A program made the position numbers and the translations under genes. The notes under the pieces are model-generated. The model was given only the letters and a program-made list of their open reading frames with translations, was not told the DNA's origin and searched no databases. DNA of 64,000 bases from Oxalobacteraceae bacterium CAVE-383 (lineage in GTDB: Bacteria; Pseudomonadota; Gammaproteobacteria; Burkholderiales; Burkholderiaceae_D). The stretch is taken from contig REGP01000004.1 in assembly GCA_004134995.1 (NCBI GenBank), forward strand, positions 232,190 to 296,189, read 5' to 3'. Below, in pieces: positions 19,795-28,508 of the stretch (position 1 is the stretch's first letter; each line of letters begins with the position of its first letter).

Positions 19795-20739
19795 ATGGAA
19801 TTTTTCCGTATCAGAAAAGATATACCGTTCATGCGCCATGCGCTGATCTTCAACGTCATTTCGGCATTGACCTTTGCCGCGGCGGTGTTTTTCCTGTTCC
19901 ACAAGGGATTGCACTTCTCGATCGAATTCACCGGCGGCACGGTAATGGAAGTGAATTATCCTCAGGCCGCGAACATCGAGGGCGTGCGCAAATCGGTGGA
20001 AGCGCTGGGGTACAGCGACAGCCAGGTGCAGAGTTTCGGCACCGCGCGCGACGTGATGATTCGCCTGCCGGCGCGCAGCGGCGTCAATACCACCCAGCAA
20101 AGCGAAAAGGTGATCGCCGCGCTGCAAGCCGATGAACCGGGCGTCAAATTGCAGCGTGTTGAATTTGTCGGCCCGCAGGTCGGCGATGAGCTGGCCCATG
20201 ACGGCCTGATGGCGCTGGGCATGGTGGTGATCGGCATCATGGTCTACCTGGCGATCCGATTCGAATGGAAATTCGCGGTGGCCGGCATTATTGCGAACTT
20301 GCACGACATCGTCATCATTCTGGGTTTCTTCGCCTATTTCCAGTGGGAGTTTTCGCTGACGGTGCTGGCCGCGGTGCTGGCGGTATTGGGCTATTCGGTC
20401 AATGAATCGGTGGTGGTGTTCGATCGCGTGCGCGAAACCTTCCGCGACCGCCGCTATGGCCGCATGACGACGCCGGAAGTGCTGAATCACGCCATCACCA
20501 GCACCATTTCGCGCACCATCATCACTCATGGCAGCACCGAAGTCATGGTCTTGTCGATGCTGATTTTCGGCGGCCCGACGCTGCATTATTTCGCCGCCGC
20601 GCTGACCATCGGCATCGTATTCGGCATCTATTCCTCGGTATTCGTCGCCGCCGCGCTGGCCATGTGGCTGGGCGTGCAGCGCGAAGATCTGATCAAGCCG
20701 ATCAAGCCGAAGGATGAAACAGACGGCGCGGTTGTTTAA
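19795..20739 (+). CDS. secF: Protein translocase subunit SecF
   Basis: SecF pairs with SecD in the proton-driven late stage of protein export. The product is 314 residues with six predicted membrane segments. Motifs: FSIEFTGGTVMEV at the start of the periplasmic region and VLGYSVNESVVVFDRVRE in TM4. An adjoining GTG at 19792 is possible, but AAAGGG is better placed for the ATG at 19795. The gene is followed after 6 nt by a TcdA-type gene. Confidence 0.96.
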   Translation: MEFFRIRKDIPFMRHALIFNVISALTFAAAVFFLFHKGLHFSIEFTGGTVMEVNYPQAANIEGVRKSVEALGYSDSQVQSFGTARDVMIRLPARSGVNTTQQSEKVIAALQADEPGVKLQRVEFVGPQVGDELAHDGLMALGMVVIGIMVYLAIRFEWKFAVAGIIANLHDIVIILGFFAYFQWEFSLTVLAAVLAVLGYSVNESVVVFDRVRETFRDRRYGRMTTPEVLNHAITSTISRTIITHGSTEVMVLSMLIFGGPTLHYFAAALTIGIVFGIYSSVFVAAALAMWLGVQREDLIKPIKPKDETDGAVV

Positions 20740-20745
20740 AGTCCG

Positions 20746-21570
20746 ATGATTGATGCCGACGTCGATTTCGACCGTCGCTTCGGCGGCATCGCGCGGCTTT
20801 ACGGCGCCGCGGCATTGCAGCGCTTCCGGCAGGCGCATGTCTGCGTGGTGGGCGTCGGCGGCGTAGGTTCATGGGTGGTGGAAGCGCTGGCGCGCAGCGC
20901 GATCGGCAAGATCACCATGATCGATCTGGACAACCTGGCGGAATCGAATGTGAACCGCCAGATCCATGCCCTCAGCGACACGCTGGGCAAGGCCAAGGTC
21001 AGCGCTCTGGCCGAGCGCATCGCGCTGATCAATCCGTTTTGCGTCGTGACCGAAATCGAAGATTTCCTGACGCCCGGCAATATGGCGCAAATGATGGACG
21101 GCCATGGCTACGATTATGTGGTCGACGCCATCGACAACGTGCAGGCCAAAGTGGCGCTGATCGCCCATTGCCGCGACCATGGCTTGCCGCTGCTGACTGT
21201 CGGCAGCGCCGGCGGCCAGATCGATCCCACCAAAATCGAAGTGCGCGATCTCTCCAAGACGGAACAGGAGCCGCTGCTGGCCAAGGTGCGCAAACGTCTG
21301 CGCGCCTATCATCGCTTCCCGCGCGGCGATCGCAACCGCTTCGGCGTCGATGCCGTGTTTTCGACCGAACCGGTACGCATGCCGGTCGACGAGAGTTGCG
21401 TAATCGATCCCGTTGCTGATGTTGATGTTGATGTTGATGTTGATGTGGATACGGCTGCGGAAGGCGTTACCGGCTTGAATTGCGCCGGCTACGGTTCGGC
21501 GGTGGTGGTGACGGCTTCTTTCGGTTTGGTGGCGGCTGCGCACGTATTGCGCAAGCTGGCGCAGCCATAG
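20746..21570 (+). CDS. tcdA: tRNA threonylcarbamoyladenosine dehydratase (TcdA/CsdL, E1-like)
   Basis: TcdA uses ATP to cyclise t6A-37 in ANN-decoding tRNAs to ct6A. The 274-residue product has the E1-like nucleotide-binding motif VVGVGGVGSWVVEALARSAIG, then NRQIHALSDTLGKAKV, DYVVDAIDNVQAKVALI and a C-terminal GSAVVVTASFGLVAA. Near residue 225 there is a run of alternating Asp-Val (ADVDVDVDVDVDT) encoded by a hexanucleotide repeat. It lies in a variable loop where relatives usually have a short linker. The stop is 4 nt before the hairpin element. Confidence 0.92.
   Translation: MIDADVDFDRRFGGIARLYGAAALQRFRQAHVCVVGVGGVGSWVVEALARSAIGKITMIDLDNLAESNVNRQIHALSDTLGKAKVSALAERIALINPFCVVTEIEDFLTPGNMAQMMDGHGYDYVVDAIDNVQAKVALIAHCRDHGLPLLTVGSAGGQIDPTKIEVRDLSKTEQEPLLAKVRKRLRAYHRFPRGDRNRFGVDAVFSTEPVRMPVDESCVIDPVADVDVDVDVDVDTAAEGVTGLNCAGYGSAVVVTASFGLVAAAHVLRKLAQP
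21418..21450 (+). repeat. In-frame GATGTT hexanucleotide microsatellite inside tcdA
   Basis: Five and a half units of GATGTT (the last one GATGTG) encode alternating Asp-Val. The unit is six bases, so gain or loss changes the length by two residues without breaking the frame. Confidence 0.9.
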
Positions 21571-21574
21571 AGAT

Positions 21575-21694
21575 TTGTTGCAAACTCAGGCGAGGCTGGG
21601 CGTTGTACTGCGTTCGTGTCCCCCGCCGGCCTTCGGCCGTCTCCTCCTTTACCTCACTTCGCACAACACCCAGCCTCGCCTGAGTTTGCAACAA
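21575..21694 (-). repeat. Structured hairpin element, copy 1 (shared 56-nt core)
   Basis: Arms at 21575-21606 and 21663-21694 form a 32-bp inverted repeat with one non-Watson-Crick position. The 56-nt interior (21607-21662) is identical to that of the element at 41725-41850. The interior contains a GGCC-TTC-GGCC hairpin and further short pairings (GCG/CGC, GTG/CAC). The single non-Watson-Crick pair is C-A if the plus strand is RNA but G-U if the minus strand is RNA, so I assign the minus strand. On that strand the element starts 6 nt after the DUF1090 stop, and the core reads TAAAGGAGGAG, a strong Shine-Dalgarno-like stretch without a following ATG. It may also end transcription between the two convergent genes. 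Confidence 0.85.
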
Positions 21695-21700
21695 GCTCTC

Positions 21701-22093
21701 CTAGCGCTTCAATTCGGCTTCGGCATCCGCCAGTTTCTTCTTCGCCGCTTCATATTTGTCGCGCAATTTCTGCAATTTGTCTTCCGATTTGTGCGCCGTT
21801 TCCGCCTTGTGCAGGGCGCGCTCCGTCTCGTTGACCTTGACCTGGGCGTTGATCACTTTTTCGTTGCGCTTCCGTGTCAGCGCGGAATCGGTGCAATGCG
21901 CATTGACTTCGTCCAGCGCCTTTTCCAGGCTGAGCTTGCGCTGCGGACTATTATCGGGTTGCTGAAGCTGCCGGGTGATCGAATCGCGCTTGGCTGCGCA
22001 GCCGGTCAGTTTGGTCTCGGCCAGGGCGGCCGGAGCCTGCGCACCTGCGGCCAGGATGGCGGCAATCGACAGCAATTTGACGGATATTTTCAT
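21701..22093 (-). CDS. DUF1090 (YqjC-like) periplasmic protein
   Basis: This is a small exported protein of the DUF1090/YqjC family, whose function is not established. The 130-residue product from the Met at 22093 has a clear signal peptide (MKISVKLLSIAAILAAGA, cleavage probably after AALA). The mature part has two cysteines (GCAAKRDSI and NAHCTDSAL) and a long charged, Ala/Lys/Glu-rich coiled coil to the end. A frame 45 codons longer exists, but it runs over the terminator-like region and lacks family features. The hairpin element lies directly after its stop. Confidence 0.85.
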   Translation of the reverse strand: MKISVKLLSIAAILAAGAQAPAALAETKLTGCAAKRDSITRQLQQPDNSPQRKLSLEKALDEVNAHCTDSALTRKRNEKVINAQVKVNETERALHKAETAHKSEDKLQKLRDKYEAAKKKLADAEAELKR

Positions 22094-22157
22094 TATGGTT
22101 CCGATCGCGGAAGGGGCGTTTCCGGACATTAAACCAGATTGAGGGTGCTGAAAAGCA

Positions 22158-22186
22158 AAAAAGAAGCGCACAGGGCGCTTCTTTTT
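22158..22186 (-). terminator. Intrinsic terminator of tRNA-His
   Basis: A perfect 12-bp stem (22158-22169 with 22175-22186) with a 5-nt loop is followed on the minus strand by a T run. It is 10 nt downstream of the tRNA-His 3' end. Confidence 0.85.
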
Positions 22187-22195
22187 AATGAAAAC

Positions 22196-22272
22196 TGGGG
22201 TGGACGACGGGGCTCGAACCCGCGACAACAGGAATCACAATCCTGGACTCTACCAACTGAGCTACGACCACC
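22196..22272 (-). tRNA. tRNA-His (GTG)
   Basis: The gene folds as a cloverleaf with anticodon loop TTGTGAT (anticodon GTG). It has the histidine-specific extra G at position -1 opposite C73, a GGTTCGAGC T-loop region, and an encoded CCA end. The acceptor stem reads GTGGTCG against CGTCCAC, giving a U-U mismatch at pair 5:68. All other stems pair normally. Confidence 0.95.
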
Positions 22273-22313
22273 ATTGGCATAACGGAAATGATGCTCCGTT
22301 AAGACAGCCTCGA

Positions 22314-22342
22314 ATTATACAAAGATGTCGCGGCACTTGCAA
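22314..22342 (-). promoter_or_regulatory. Sigma70-type promoter of tRNA-His
   Basis: On the minus strand TTGCAA, a 17-nt spacer and a perfect TATAAT lie 42 nt before the mature tRNA 5' end. The leader contains a 7-bp inverted repeat (22280-22286 with 22295-22301). Confidence 0.8.
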
Positions 22343-22385
22343 ACGAAATAAGCGCCAGCCTCGCGGAGCCGGGCCGGCCGCGGCA

Positions 22386-23249
22386 TCAGGCCGGCGCGGC
22401 CATGCCGGCGCGGGGGGCCACGGCGGTTACCGGCGGCGTCAATTGCAACAGTCTTGAGAAGGCGTTTTGCAGCGTGGCGGCGCTGCCGCTGGTGTAGGCG
22501 GCAAGCCGGCCCTCGCCTTCGCCGGAGGCGTGCCGCAGCCCCGCAGCGTCGACCAGGCGCGTCAATTGCCGGCTGACGGCGACGCCGGTATCGATAATGC
22601 CTGTTTCGGGCGCGCCCAGCCGGCGCAGCGTATCTTCGATCAGCGGCAATACGAAGGGGTAATGCGTGCAGCCCAGCACCAGGGTATCGATGCGCTGCGC
22701 AAGCAGCGCGCCGAGATGGCCCTGGAGCAACTGTGCGGTTGGCGGCGTATTGAGCGCGCCTTGCTCGATCAGATCCGCCAGCCCGACGCAGGCCGCGCTG
22801 TGGAAGTGTACGCCGCGGCTTGCGCTCAATTGGTCGCGCAAGGCCGTAAAACGCGCGCTGGCGAGCGTGGCGCTGGTCGCCAGTACACCGACATGCCCGC
22901 TGCGCGATTGCTGCGCGGCGGGCTTCAGGCCGGGTTCTATGCCGACCACGATCAGCGCCGGATAGCGTGCGCGGATGGCGGCGATGGCCGCGGCCGTCGC
23001 GGTATTGCAGGCGACCACCAGCGCCTTGATGCCTTGCCCCAGCAGGAACTGCGCGACCGCCAGCGAGCGCCCGGTAATCTCCGTCTCGCTGCGGTCGCCG
23101 TAGGGGGCATGGCCGGCATCGGCGAAATACAGCAGATGTTCCTGTGGCAAATCCGCACGGATGTGCCGCAGCACGGTCAGGCCGCCGACGCCGGAATCGA
23201 AAATGCCGATGGGCGCGTCGGCGGCCATCGGCATTGCGTGCAAGGACAT
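22386..23249 (-). CDS. murI: Glutamate racemase
   Basis: MurI supplies D-glutamate for peptidoglycan. The product is 287 residues from the Met at 23249. Conserved features are IGIFDSGVGGLTVLRHI, YFADAGHAPYGDRS and the two catalytic cysteines in VVACNTATA and LVLGCTHYPF. Another Met five codons further in, and one 11 codons upstream that overlaps the fumarase gene, are also possible starts. It is 19 nt downstream of the fumarase gene on the same strand. Confidence 0.94.
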   Translation of the reverse strand: MSLHAMPMAADAPIGIFDSGVGGLTVLRHIRADLPQEHLLYFADAGHAPYGDRSETEITGRSLAVAQFLLGQGIKALVVACNTATAAAIAAIRARYPALIVVGIEPGLKPAAQQSRSGHVGVLATSATLASARFTALRDQLSASRGVHFHSAACVGLADLIEQGALNTPPTAQLLQGHLGALLAQRIDTLVLGCTHYPFVLPLIEDTLRRLGAPETGIIDTGVAVSRQLTRLVDAAGLRHASGEGEGRLAAYTSGSAATLQNAFSRLLQLTPPVTAVAPRAGMAAPA

Positions 23250-23268
23250 CGGCTTCGGTTGGGCGTTG

Positions 23269-24810
23269 TTACAGCACGGCAACCGGGATCTTGCTCAGCG
23301 ACGTATTGCCGGCAATGCGCTCCTGCCATTCCTTCGGCCCGGTGGTATGCACCGCCGTGCCGTTCGAATCGACCGCCACGGTGACGGGCATGTCCTGCAC
23401 GTCGAATTCGTAGATGGCTTCCATGCCCAGGTCGGCAAAGCCAAGCACCTTGGCCGATTTGATCGCTTTCGAGACCAGATAGGCGGCGCCCCCGACAGCC
23501 ATCAGGTAAGCCGATTTCTGCTTCTTGATCGATTCGACCGTGGCCGGGCCGCGTTCTGCTTTGCCGATCATTGCGATCAGGCCTGTCTGTTCGAGCATCA
23601 GGTCGGTGAATTTATCCATGCGCGTGGCAGTGGTCGGACCGGCCGGGCCGACCGCTTCGTCGCGCACCGGATCGACCGGGCCGACGTAGTAAATCACGCG
23701 ATTGGTGAAATCGACCGGCAGCTTTTCGCCGTTGGCCAGCATGTCCTGGATGCGCTTGTGCGCGGCATCGCGGCCGGTCAGCATCTTGCCGTTCAGCAGC
23801 AGGGTTTCGCCCGGTTTCCAGGAAGCGACTTCTTCCTTGGTCAGCGTGTTCAGATCGACGCGGCGCGATTTTTCGGTATCGGGGGTCCAGTTCACCTGCG
23901 GCCAGTCGGACAGCGATGGCGGCGTCATGTAGGCCGGGCCGGAACCGTCGAGCACGAAGTGGCCGTGGCGGGTCGCCGCGCAATTCGGAATCATCGCGAC
24001 CGGTTTGGAAGCGGCGTGTGTCGGATACATCGAAATCTTGACGTCCAGCACGGTGGTCAGGCCGCCCAGGCCTTGCGCGCCGATGCCGAGCGAGTTCACT
24101 TTTTCGAACAGCTCGATGCGCAGTTCTTCGGTCTTGTTTTGCGGACCGCGCTTGAGCAGGTCGTACATGTCGATGTCTTCCATCAACGATTGCTTGGCCA
24201 TCAGCATCGCCTTTTCGGCGGTGCCGCCGATGCCGATGCCGAGCATGCCCGGCGGACACCAGCCGGCGCCCATCGTCGGCACGGTTTTCATGACCCAGTC
24301 GACCAGCGAATCGGAAGGATTGAGCATGACGAATTTGGTCTTGTTTTCGGAGCCGCCGCCTTTCGACGCGATCTGCACGTCGATGGTATTGCCCGGCACC
24401 AGTTCCATGCTGATCACAGCCGGCGTGTTGTCCTTGGTGTTCTTGCGCTCGAAATGCGGATCGGCCACGATCGATGCGCGCAGCATGTTGTCCGGATTGT
24501 TGTAGCCTTGGCGCACGCCTTCATTGACCGCATCGGCGATGGAACCCTTGAAGCCCTCGAAGCGCACGTCCATGCCGATTTTCAGGAAAACGTTGACGAT
24601 GCCGGTGTCCTGGCAGATAGGGCGCTTGCCTTCGGCGCACATGCGCGAATTGGTGAGAATCTGGGCGATGGCGTCCTTGGCGGCCGGGCCTTGCTCGATT
24701 TCATAGGCGCGCGCCAGATGCTGGATGTAGTCGGCGGGATGGTAGTAACTGATGTACTGCAGCGCTGCGGCAACGGATTCGATGAGATCGTCTTGCTTGA
24801 TGATGGTCAT
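23269..24810 (-). CDS. Class I fumarate hydratase ([4Fe-4S])
   Basis: This is an iron-sulfur fumarase that interconverts fumarate and malate in the TCA cycle. The product is 513 residues starting MTIIKQDDLIESVAAALQ; a TTG start seven codons upstream is less likely. The N-terminal alpha domain has KRPICQDTGIVNVFLKIG, the first cluster cysteine. Later come GWCPPGMLGIGIGGTAEKAM, PNCAATRHGHFVLDGSG and the C-terminal beta domain with YYVGPVDPVRDEAVGPAGPTTATRMDKF. Alpha and beta domains are fused, as in FumA/FumB. Confidence 0.94.
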   Translation of the reverse strand: MTIIKQDDLIESVAAALQYISYYHPADYIQHLARAYEIEQGPAAKDAIAQILTNSRMCAEGKRPICQDTGIVNVFLKIGMDVRFEGFKGSIADAVNEGVRQGYNNPDNMLRASIVADPHFERKNTKDNTPAVISMELVPGNTIDVQIASKGGGSENKTKFVMLNPSDSLVDWVMKTVPTMGAGWCPPGMLGIGIGGTAEKAMLMAKQSLMEDIDMYDLLKRGPQNKTEELRIELFEKVNSLGIGAQGLGGLTTVLDVKISMYPTHAASKPVAMIPNCAATRHGHFVLDGSGPAYMTPPSLSDWPQVNWTPDTEKSRRVDLNTLTKEEVASWKPGETLLLNGKMLTGRDAAHKRIQDMLANGEKLPVDFTNRVIYYVGPVDPVRDEAVGPAGPTTATRMDKFTDLMLEQTGLIAMIGKAERGPATVESIKKQKSAYLMAVGGAAYLVSKAIKSAKVLGFADLGMEAIYEFDVQDMPVTVAVDSNGTAVHTTGPKEWQERIAGNTSLSKIPVAVL

Positions 24811-24887
24811 GGCTGGTTTCTCAAGGGGCAAAGCGCGTCATTTTACACGTTCCGGCGTGTTTCCATCGGGGGCGGGCGTGGTGAAGC

Positions 24888-25352
24888 TTAAGCGCCGGTC
24901 CAGGGCAATTTTGCAAAACACCAGCCTTCAATCGTCTTGCGATGGCCTTCCGCGTCCTTGTTGCCTTCGAAACCCTGAAGAATATCGAAACAGTTCGCAT
25001 AGCCGCGTTCGGTCGCCGCCTTTGCCGCATGCCGCGAGCGCACGCCCGAGCGGCACAGGAACAGCACGACCTGGTTCTTGTCGGCGATTTTTTCCAGCTC
25101 GTCGACGAAGGCGGGATTCGGCGTGCCCTGCGGCCAGGTATTCCATTCGATGGCGGCATGCTGGGCGGCGTCGATCTTGACCTGGCCGACCCAGTCGCGT
25201 TCGGCTTTGGTCCGTACGTCCACCAGCTTGATATTGCGGTCGGCCTGCAGCAACGCGTAGGCCTCCTGCGGCGTGACGGCGCCCGCATAAGGCAGGCGTT
25301 CGGCGGCGCCGAGTTCTCGCGCATGGGCCAGGATGTTTTGCGGATCGTTCAT
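24888..25352 (-). CDS. Rhodanese-like sulfurtransferase
   Basis: This is a single-domain rhodanese of 154 residues. It has VTPQEAYALLQ, KLVDVRTKAERDWVG and the active-site loop LCRSGVRSRHAA with the catalytic cysteine. The substrate is unknown. It is upstream of fumarase on the same strand, separated by 77 nt. It is divergent from glnA; the most distal NtrC-like site of the glnA region lies 16 nt from its start codon, so nitrogen control of this gene is conceivable. Confidence 0.9.
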   Translation of the reverse strand: MNDPQNILAHARELGAAERLPYAGAVTPQEAYALLQADRNIKLVDVRTKAERDWVGQVKIDAAQHAAIEWNTWPQGTPNPAFVDELEKIADKNQVVLFLCRSGVRSRHAAKAATERGYANCFDILQGFEGNKDAEGHRKTIEGWCFAKLPWTGA

Positions 25353-25367
25353 GGTTATTCCTTGAGT

Positions 25368-25542
25368 TGCACAGTTTTAGTGCGTTACTATTCAAATGAT
25401 AATTTTCGGGGCAATAATTTATATTTGCACTTTATCGGTGCGAAAATATTTTGCACAGTTTTACATTGTTTCTTTCACCACGTTTGTGCAAAGGGAAAAA
25501 CCGTTGCAATGCATTTCGCCCTGCGCTGGCATGGAAACTGCT
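25368..25542 (+). promoter_or_regulatory. NtrC-type enhancer sites and sigma54 (-24/-12) promoter for glnA
   Basis: Three 17-bp dyads match the NtrC pattern TGCAC-N7-GTGCA. They are 25368-25384 (TGCAC/GTGCG), 25426-25442 (TGCAC/GTGCG) and 25474-25490 (TTCAC/GTGCA). A half site lies at 25452. At 25527-25542 TGGCATGGAAACTGCT has GG and GC separated by 10 nt, the sigma54 -24/-12 pattern. The predicted start near 25554 puts the second site at about -120, like the enhancers of enteric glnA. The rest of the 481-base gap (25353-25833) holds a dyad at 25575-25590 (ATGCATGATCGTGCAT) and about 280 nt of leader in which I see no gene. glnA has a strong AGGAG before its ATG. Confidence 0.75.
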
Positions 25543-25833
25543 AAGTCCCACTGGTATTTCCTGCCTGTTTTCCGATGCATGATCGTGCATGAATCCCGCG
25601 CCGACGCTTGCAGCTTATTGCAAAATTGCACCGAATGCCAAGCGCATAGGGCGGTAATGCAGCTAAAATAGCGCCGCGCAAGGATTAAAGCCCGAATAGA
25701 CCCGGAATAAGCAGTATCGGGACAGGCAAGATCGGCAGAATGGTTTTTCGCACGACGTTTTACATAGGTTTCGCACATATTCGCATTATTTTCGCGTTAT
25801 TTTGTTTCATATCCTCGTTTTAGGAGATTTGCA

Positions 25834-27249
25834 ATGGCAAGGACGGCCGCAGAAGTTTTGAAGATGGTAAAAGACAACGAAGTCAAGTTTGTTGATTTTC
25901 GTTTTGCCGATACACGCGGTAAGGAACAGCACGTCAGTGTGCCGGTTTCGCACTTTGATATGGACAAATTCGAGTCCGGTCACGCCTTCGACGGTTCGTC
26001 GATTGCCGGCTGGAAAGGTATCGAAGCGTCGGACATGCTGCTGTTCCCGGATCCGTCGACCGCCAATATCGATCCGTTCATGGAAGAAACCACCCTGTTC
26101 ATGCAGTGCGACGTGATCGAGCCGACGGACGGCAAGGGCTACGACCGCGATCCGCGCTCGATCGCCAAGCGCGCCGAAGCCTATCTGAAGTCGTCCGGCC
26201 TGGGCGATACCGCCTATTTCGGCCCTGAACCTGAATTCTTCATTTTCGACGGCGTGCGCTGGGGCGCGGACATGTCCGGCTGCTTCGTCAAGATCGATTC
26301 GGAAGAAGGCTCCTGGAGCACCGGCGCCAAGCTCGAAGGCGGCAATGCCGGCCATCGTCCTACCGTCAAGGGCGGCTATTTCCCGGTTCCTCCGGTCGAC
26401 AGCTTCCAGGACATGCGTTCGGAAATGTGCCTGATCCTGGAATCGCTCGGCATTCCGGTTGAAGTGCATCACCATGAAGTCGCCGGCGCCGGCCAGAACG
26501 AAATCGGCACCAAGTTCTCGACGCTGACCGAACGCGCCGACTGGACCCAGAACCTGAAGTACGTGGTCTGGAACGTCGCGCACACCTACGGCAAGACAGC
26601 CACTTTCATGCCGAAGCCGCTGGTCGGCGACAACGGTTCGGGCATGCACGTGCACCAATCCGTATGGAAAGACGGCAAGAACCTGTTCGCAGGCGACGGC
26701 TATGCCGGCCTGTCGGAATTCGCGCTGTACTACATCGGCGGCATCATCAAGCACGCCAAGGCGCTGAACGCGATCACCAACCCGGGCACCAACTCGTACA
26801 AGCGTCTGGTCCCAGGCTTCGAAGCACCGGTCAAGCTGGCTTACTCGGCTAAAAACCGTTCGGCTTCGATCCGCATTCCGCACGTCGCCAATCCTAAGGG
26901 CCGCCGCATCGAAACGCGTTTCCCGGATCCACTGGCCAATCCATACCTGTGCTTCTCGGCACTGCTGATGGCAGGCCTGGACGGTGTGCAGAACAAGATC
27001 CATCCGGGCGAAGCCGCTTCGAAGGACCTGTACCATCTGCCGCCTGAGGAAGACAAGCTGATCCCGACCGTCTGCTCGTCGCTCGACGAAGCATTGGAAG
27101 CCCTGGACAAGGATCGCGAGTTCCTGACCCGCGGCGGCGTGTTCAGCGATGCCATGATCGATGCGTACATCGATCTGAAGATGACCGAAGTGCAACGTTT
27201 CCGCATGACGACGCACCCGATCGAATTCGACATGTACTACTCGGTGTAA
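25834..27249 (+). CDS. glnA: Glutamine synthetase type I
   Basis: GlnA makes glutamine from glutamate, ammonia and ATP as a dodecamer. The product is 471 residues. Signatures: FAFDGSSI-type motif present as [60 protein letters not shown] and the adenylylation-site region [10 protein letters not shown] near residue 398, whose Tyr allows control by GlnE. The ribosome binding site AGGAG is 8 nt before the ATG. ntrB and ntrC follow, the standard operon order. Confidence 0.98.
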   Translation: MARTAAEVLKMVKDNEVKFVDFRFADTRGKEQHVSVPVSHFDMDKFESGHAFDGSSIAGWKGIEASDMLLFPDPSTANIDPFMEETTLFMQCDVIEPTDGKGYDRDPRSIAKRAEAYLKSSGLGDTAYFGPEPEFFIFDGVRWGADMSGCFVKIDSEEGSWSTGAKLEGGNAGHRPTVKGGYFPVPPVDSFQDMRSEMCLILESLGIPVEVHHHEVAGAGQNEIGTKFSTLTERADWTQNLKYVVWNVAHTYGKTATFMPKPLVGDNGSGMHVHQSVWKDGKNLFAGDGYAGLSEFALYYIGGIIKHAKALNAITNPGTNSYKRLVPGFEAPVKLAYSAKNRSASIRIPHVANPKGRRIETRFPDPLANPYLCFSALLMAGLDGVQNKIHPGEAASKDLYHLPPEEDKLIPTVCSSLDEALEALDKDREFLTRGGVFSDAMIDAYIDLKMTEVQRFRMTTHPIEFDMYYSV

Positions 27250-27293
27250 TCGGGTCCGAACCTTATCGGACAACGCACCAAGGTGCCATGTTA

Positions 27294-27321
27294 AAAAAGG
27301 GGAAGTTCGCTTCCCCTTTTT
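27294..27321 (+). terminator. Terminator after glnA with TTCG loop
   Basis: A perfect 12-bp stem (AAAAAGGGGAAG) with a TTCG tetraloop is followed by a T-rich stretch. It lies between glnA and ntrB, so it probably lets only part of the transcripts continue into the regulators. Confidence 0.9.
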
Positions 27322-27342
27322 CTTTGTATCGATGACATTGCC

Positions 27343-28434
27343 ATGACAACAAAATCTTCCACGCTTTCATCGCTGCCGTCTCTCGACGGACTGGACCTGC
27401 TGGCGTCCGCGGTGGTCGTGCTCAATCCCGAGGGCGGTATCGTCTTTGCCAACGCGGCGGCCGAAAACATGCTGGAAAATTCGGTACGCGTCCTGTCGCA
27501 GCAAAAGCTGACCGAATTGTTCACCAACGGCGCGTTGCTGGGGCCGTTGTTCGAAGAAGCGGTGGCGCACCGCTTTGCCGACAAGCGGCTCGACCTGGTG
27601 CTGGAGCGCGCCGGCCGCGAGGCGCTGCAGGTATATGCCGTGATTACGGCGCTGGATAATCCGGAAATGCCGGTGCTGATCGAGTTGCGCGAAAACGTCC
27701 AGCAGCTGAAACTCGACCGCGAAGAACGCCTGCTGGACCAGAGCCAGGCCAACAAGGAGCTGATCCGCAACCTGGCGCACGAGATCAAGAATCCGCTCGG
27801 CGGCATCCGCGGGGCGGCGCAATTGCTGGAGCTGGAGTTGCCGGAACGGCATTTGAAGGAACTGCGCGAGTATACGCAAGTGATCATCAAGGAAGCCGAC
27901 CGGCTGCAGACCCTGGTCGACCGCCTGCTGGCGCCGCACCGGCGGCCGCATATCGTGGGCGACGTGAATATCCATGAAGTATGCGAACGGGTGCGCAGCC
28001 TGATCCTGGCAGAATTCCCACAAGGGCTGGTGATCAAACGTGATTACGATCTGTCTATCCCGGAGTTTCGCGGCGACAAGGAACAATTGATCCAGGCCAT
28101 GTTGAATATTGTCCACAATGCGGCGCAAGCGCTGACCGAGCGTATCGGCGCCGGCGATGCGGAGCTGAAATTGCAGACCAGGGTGGTGCGCCAGGTCACC
28201 CTGGCCAAGGTCCGTTACAAGCTGGCACTAGACTTGCATATCATCGATAACGGCCCCGGTATCGCACCGGACATCCAGGACAGGATTTTCTATCCGCTGG
28301 TATCGGGACGGGAAGGCGGGAGCGGACTGGGACTGACGCTGGCGCAGACTTTCGTGCAGCAGCACATGGGCGTGATCGAATGCGAAAGCCGGCCTGGATG
28401 TACCGATTTTAGAATTTTGATACCACTTCCCTGA
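27343..28434 (+). CDS. glnL: Nitrogen regulation sensor histidine kinase NtrB (GlnL)
   Basis: NtrB phosphorylates or dephosphorylates NtrC in response to PII. The 363-residue product has an N-terminal PAS-like sensor region (ASAVVVLNPEGGIVFANAAAE), the phospho-acceptor His146 in RNLAHEIKNPLGG, and the ATP-binding boxes: N-box MLNIVHNAAQAL, D/G boxes HIIDNGPGIAPDIQ and GGSGLGLTLAQ. There is no transmembrane segment, as expected for this cytoplasmic kinase. It follows the glnA terminator and precedes ntrC. Confidence 0.96.
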   Translation: MTTKSSTLSSLPSLDGLDLLASAVVVLNPEGGIVFANAAAENMLENSVRVLSQQKLTELFTNGALLGPLFEEAVAHRFADKRLDLVLERAGREALQVYAVITALDNPEMPVLIELRENVQQLKLDREERLLDQSQANKELIRNLAHEIKNPLGGIRGAAQLLELELPERHLKELREYTQVIIKEADRLQTLVDRLLAPHRRPHIVGDVNIHEVCERVRSLILAEFPQGLVIKRDYDLSIPEFRGDKEQLIQAMLNIVHNAAQALTERIGAGDAELKLQTRVVRQVTLAKVRYKLALDLHIIDNGPGIAPDIQDRIFYPLVSGREGGSGLGLTLAQTFVQQHMGVIECESRPGCTDFRILIPLP

Positions 28435-28508
28435 TCCCGGGGTTGTGAATTTGCCGGCGGGCATCGTTATGGCGCCGGCGTTGTGATTTAAATGTGGATG
28501 CTGCAAAT

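Noticed and set aside
17751..19940. 729-codon open frame on the minus strand opposite secD
   Set aside because: It is opposite a clearly conserved gene, is rich in Arg, Gln and His, and shows no domain; it is a product of GC-rich codon bias.
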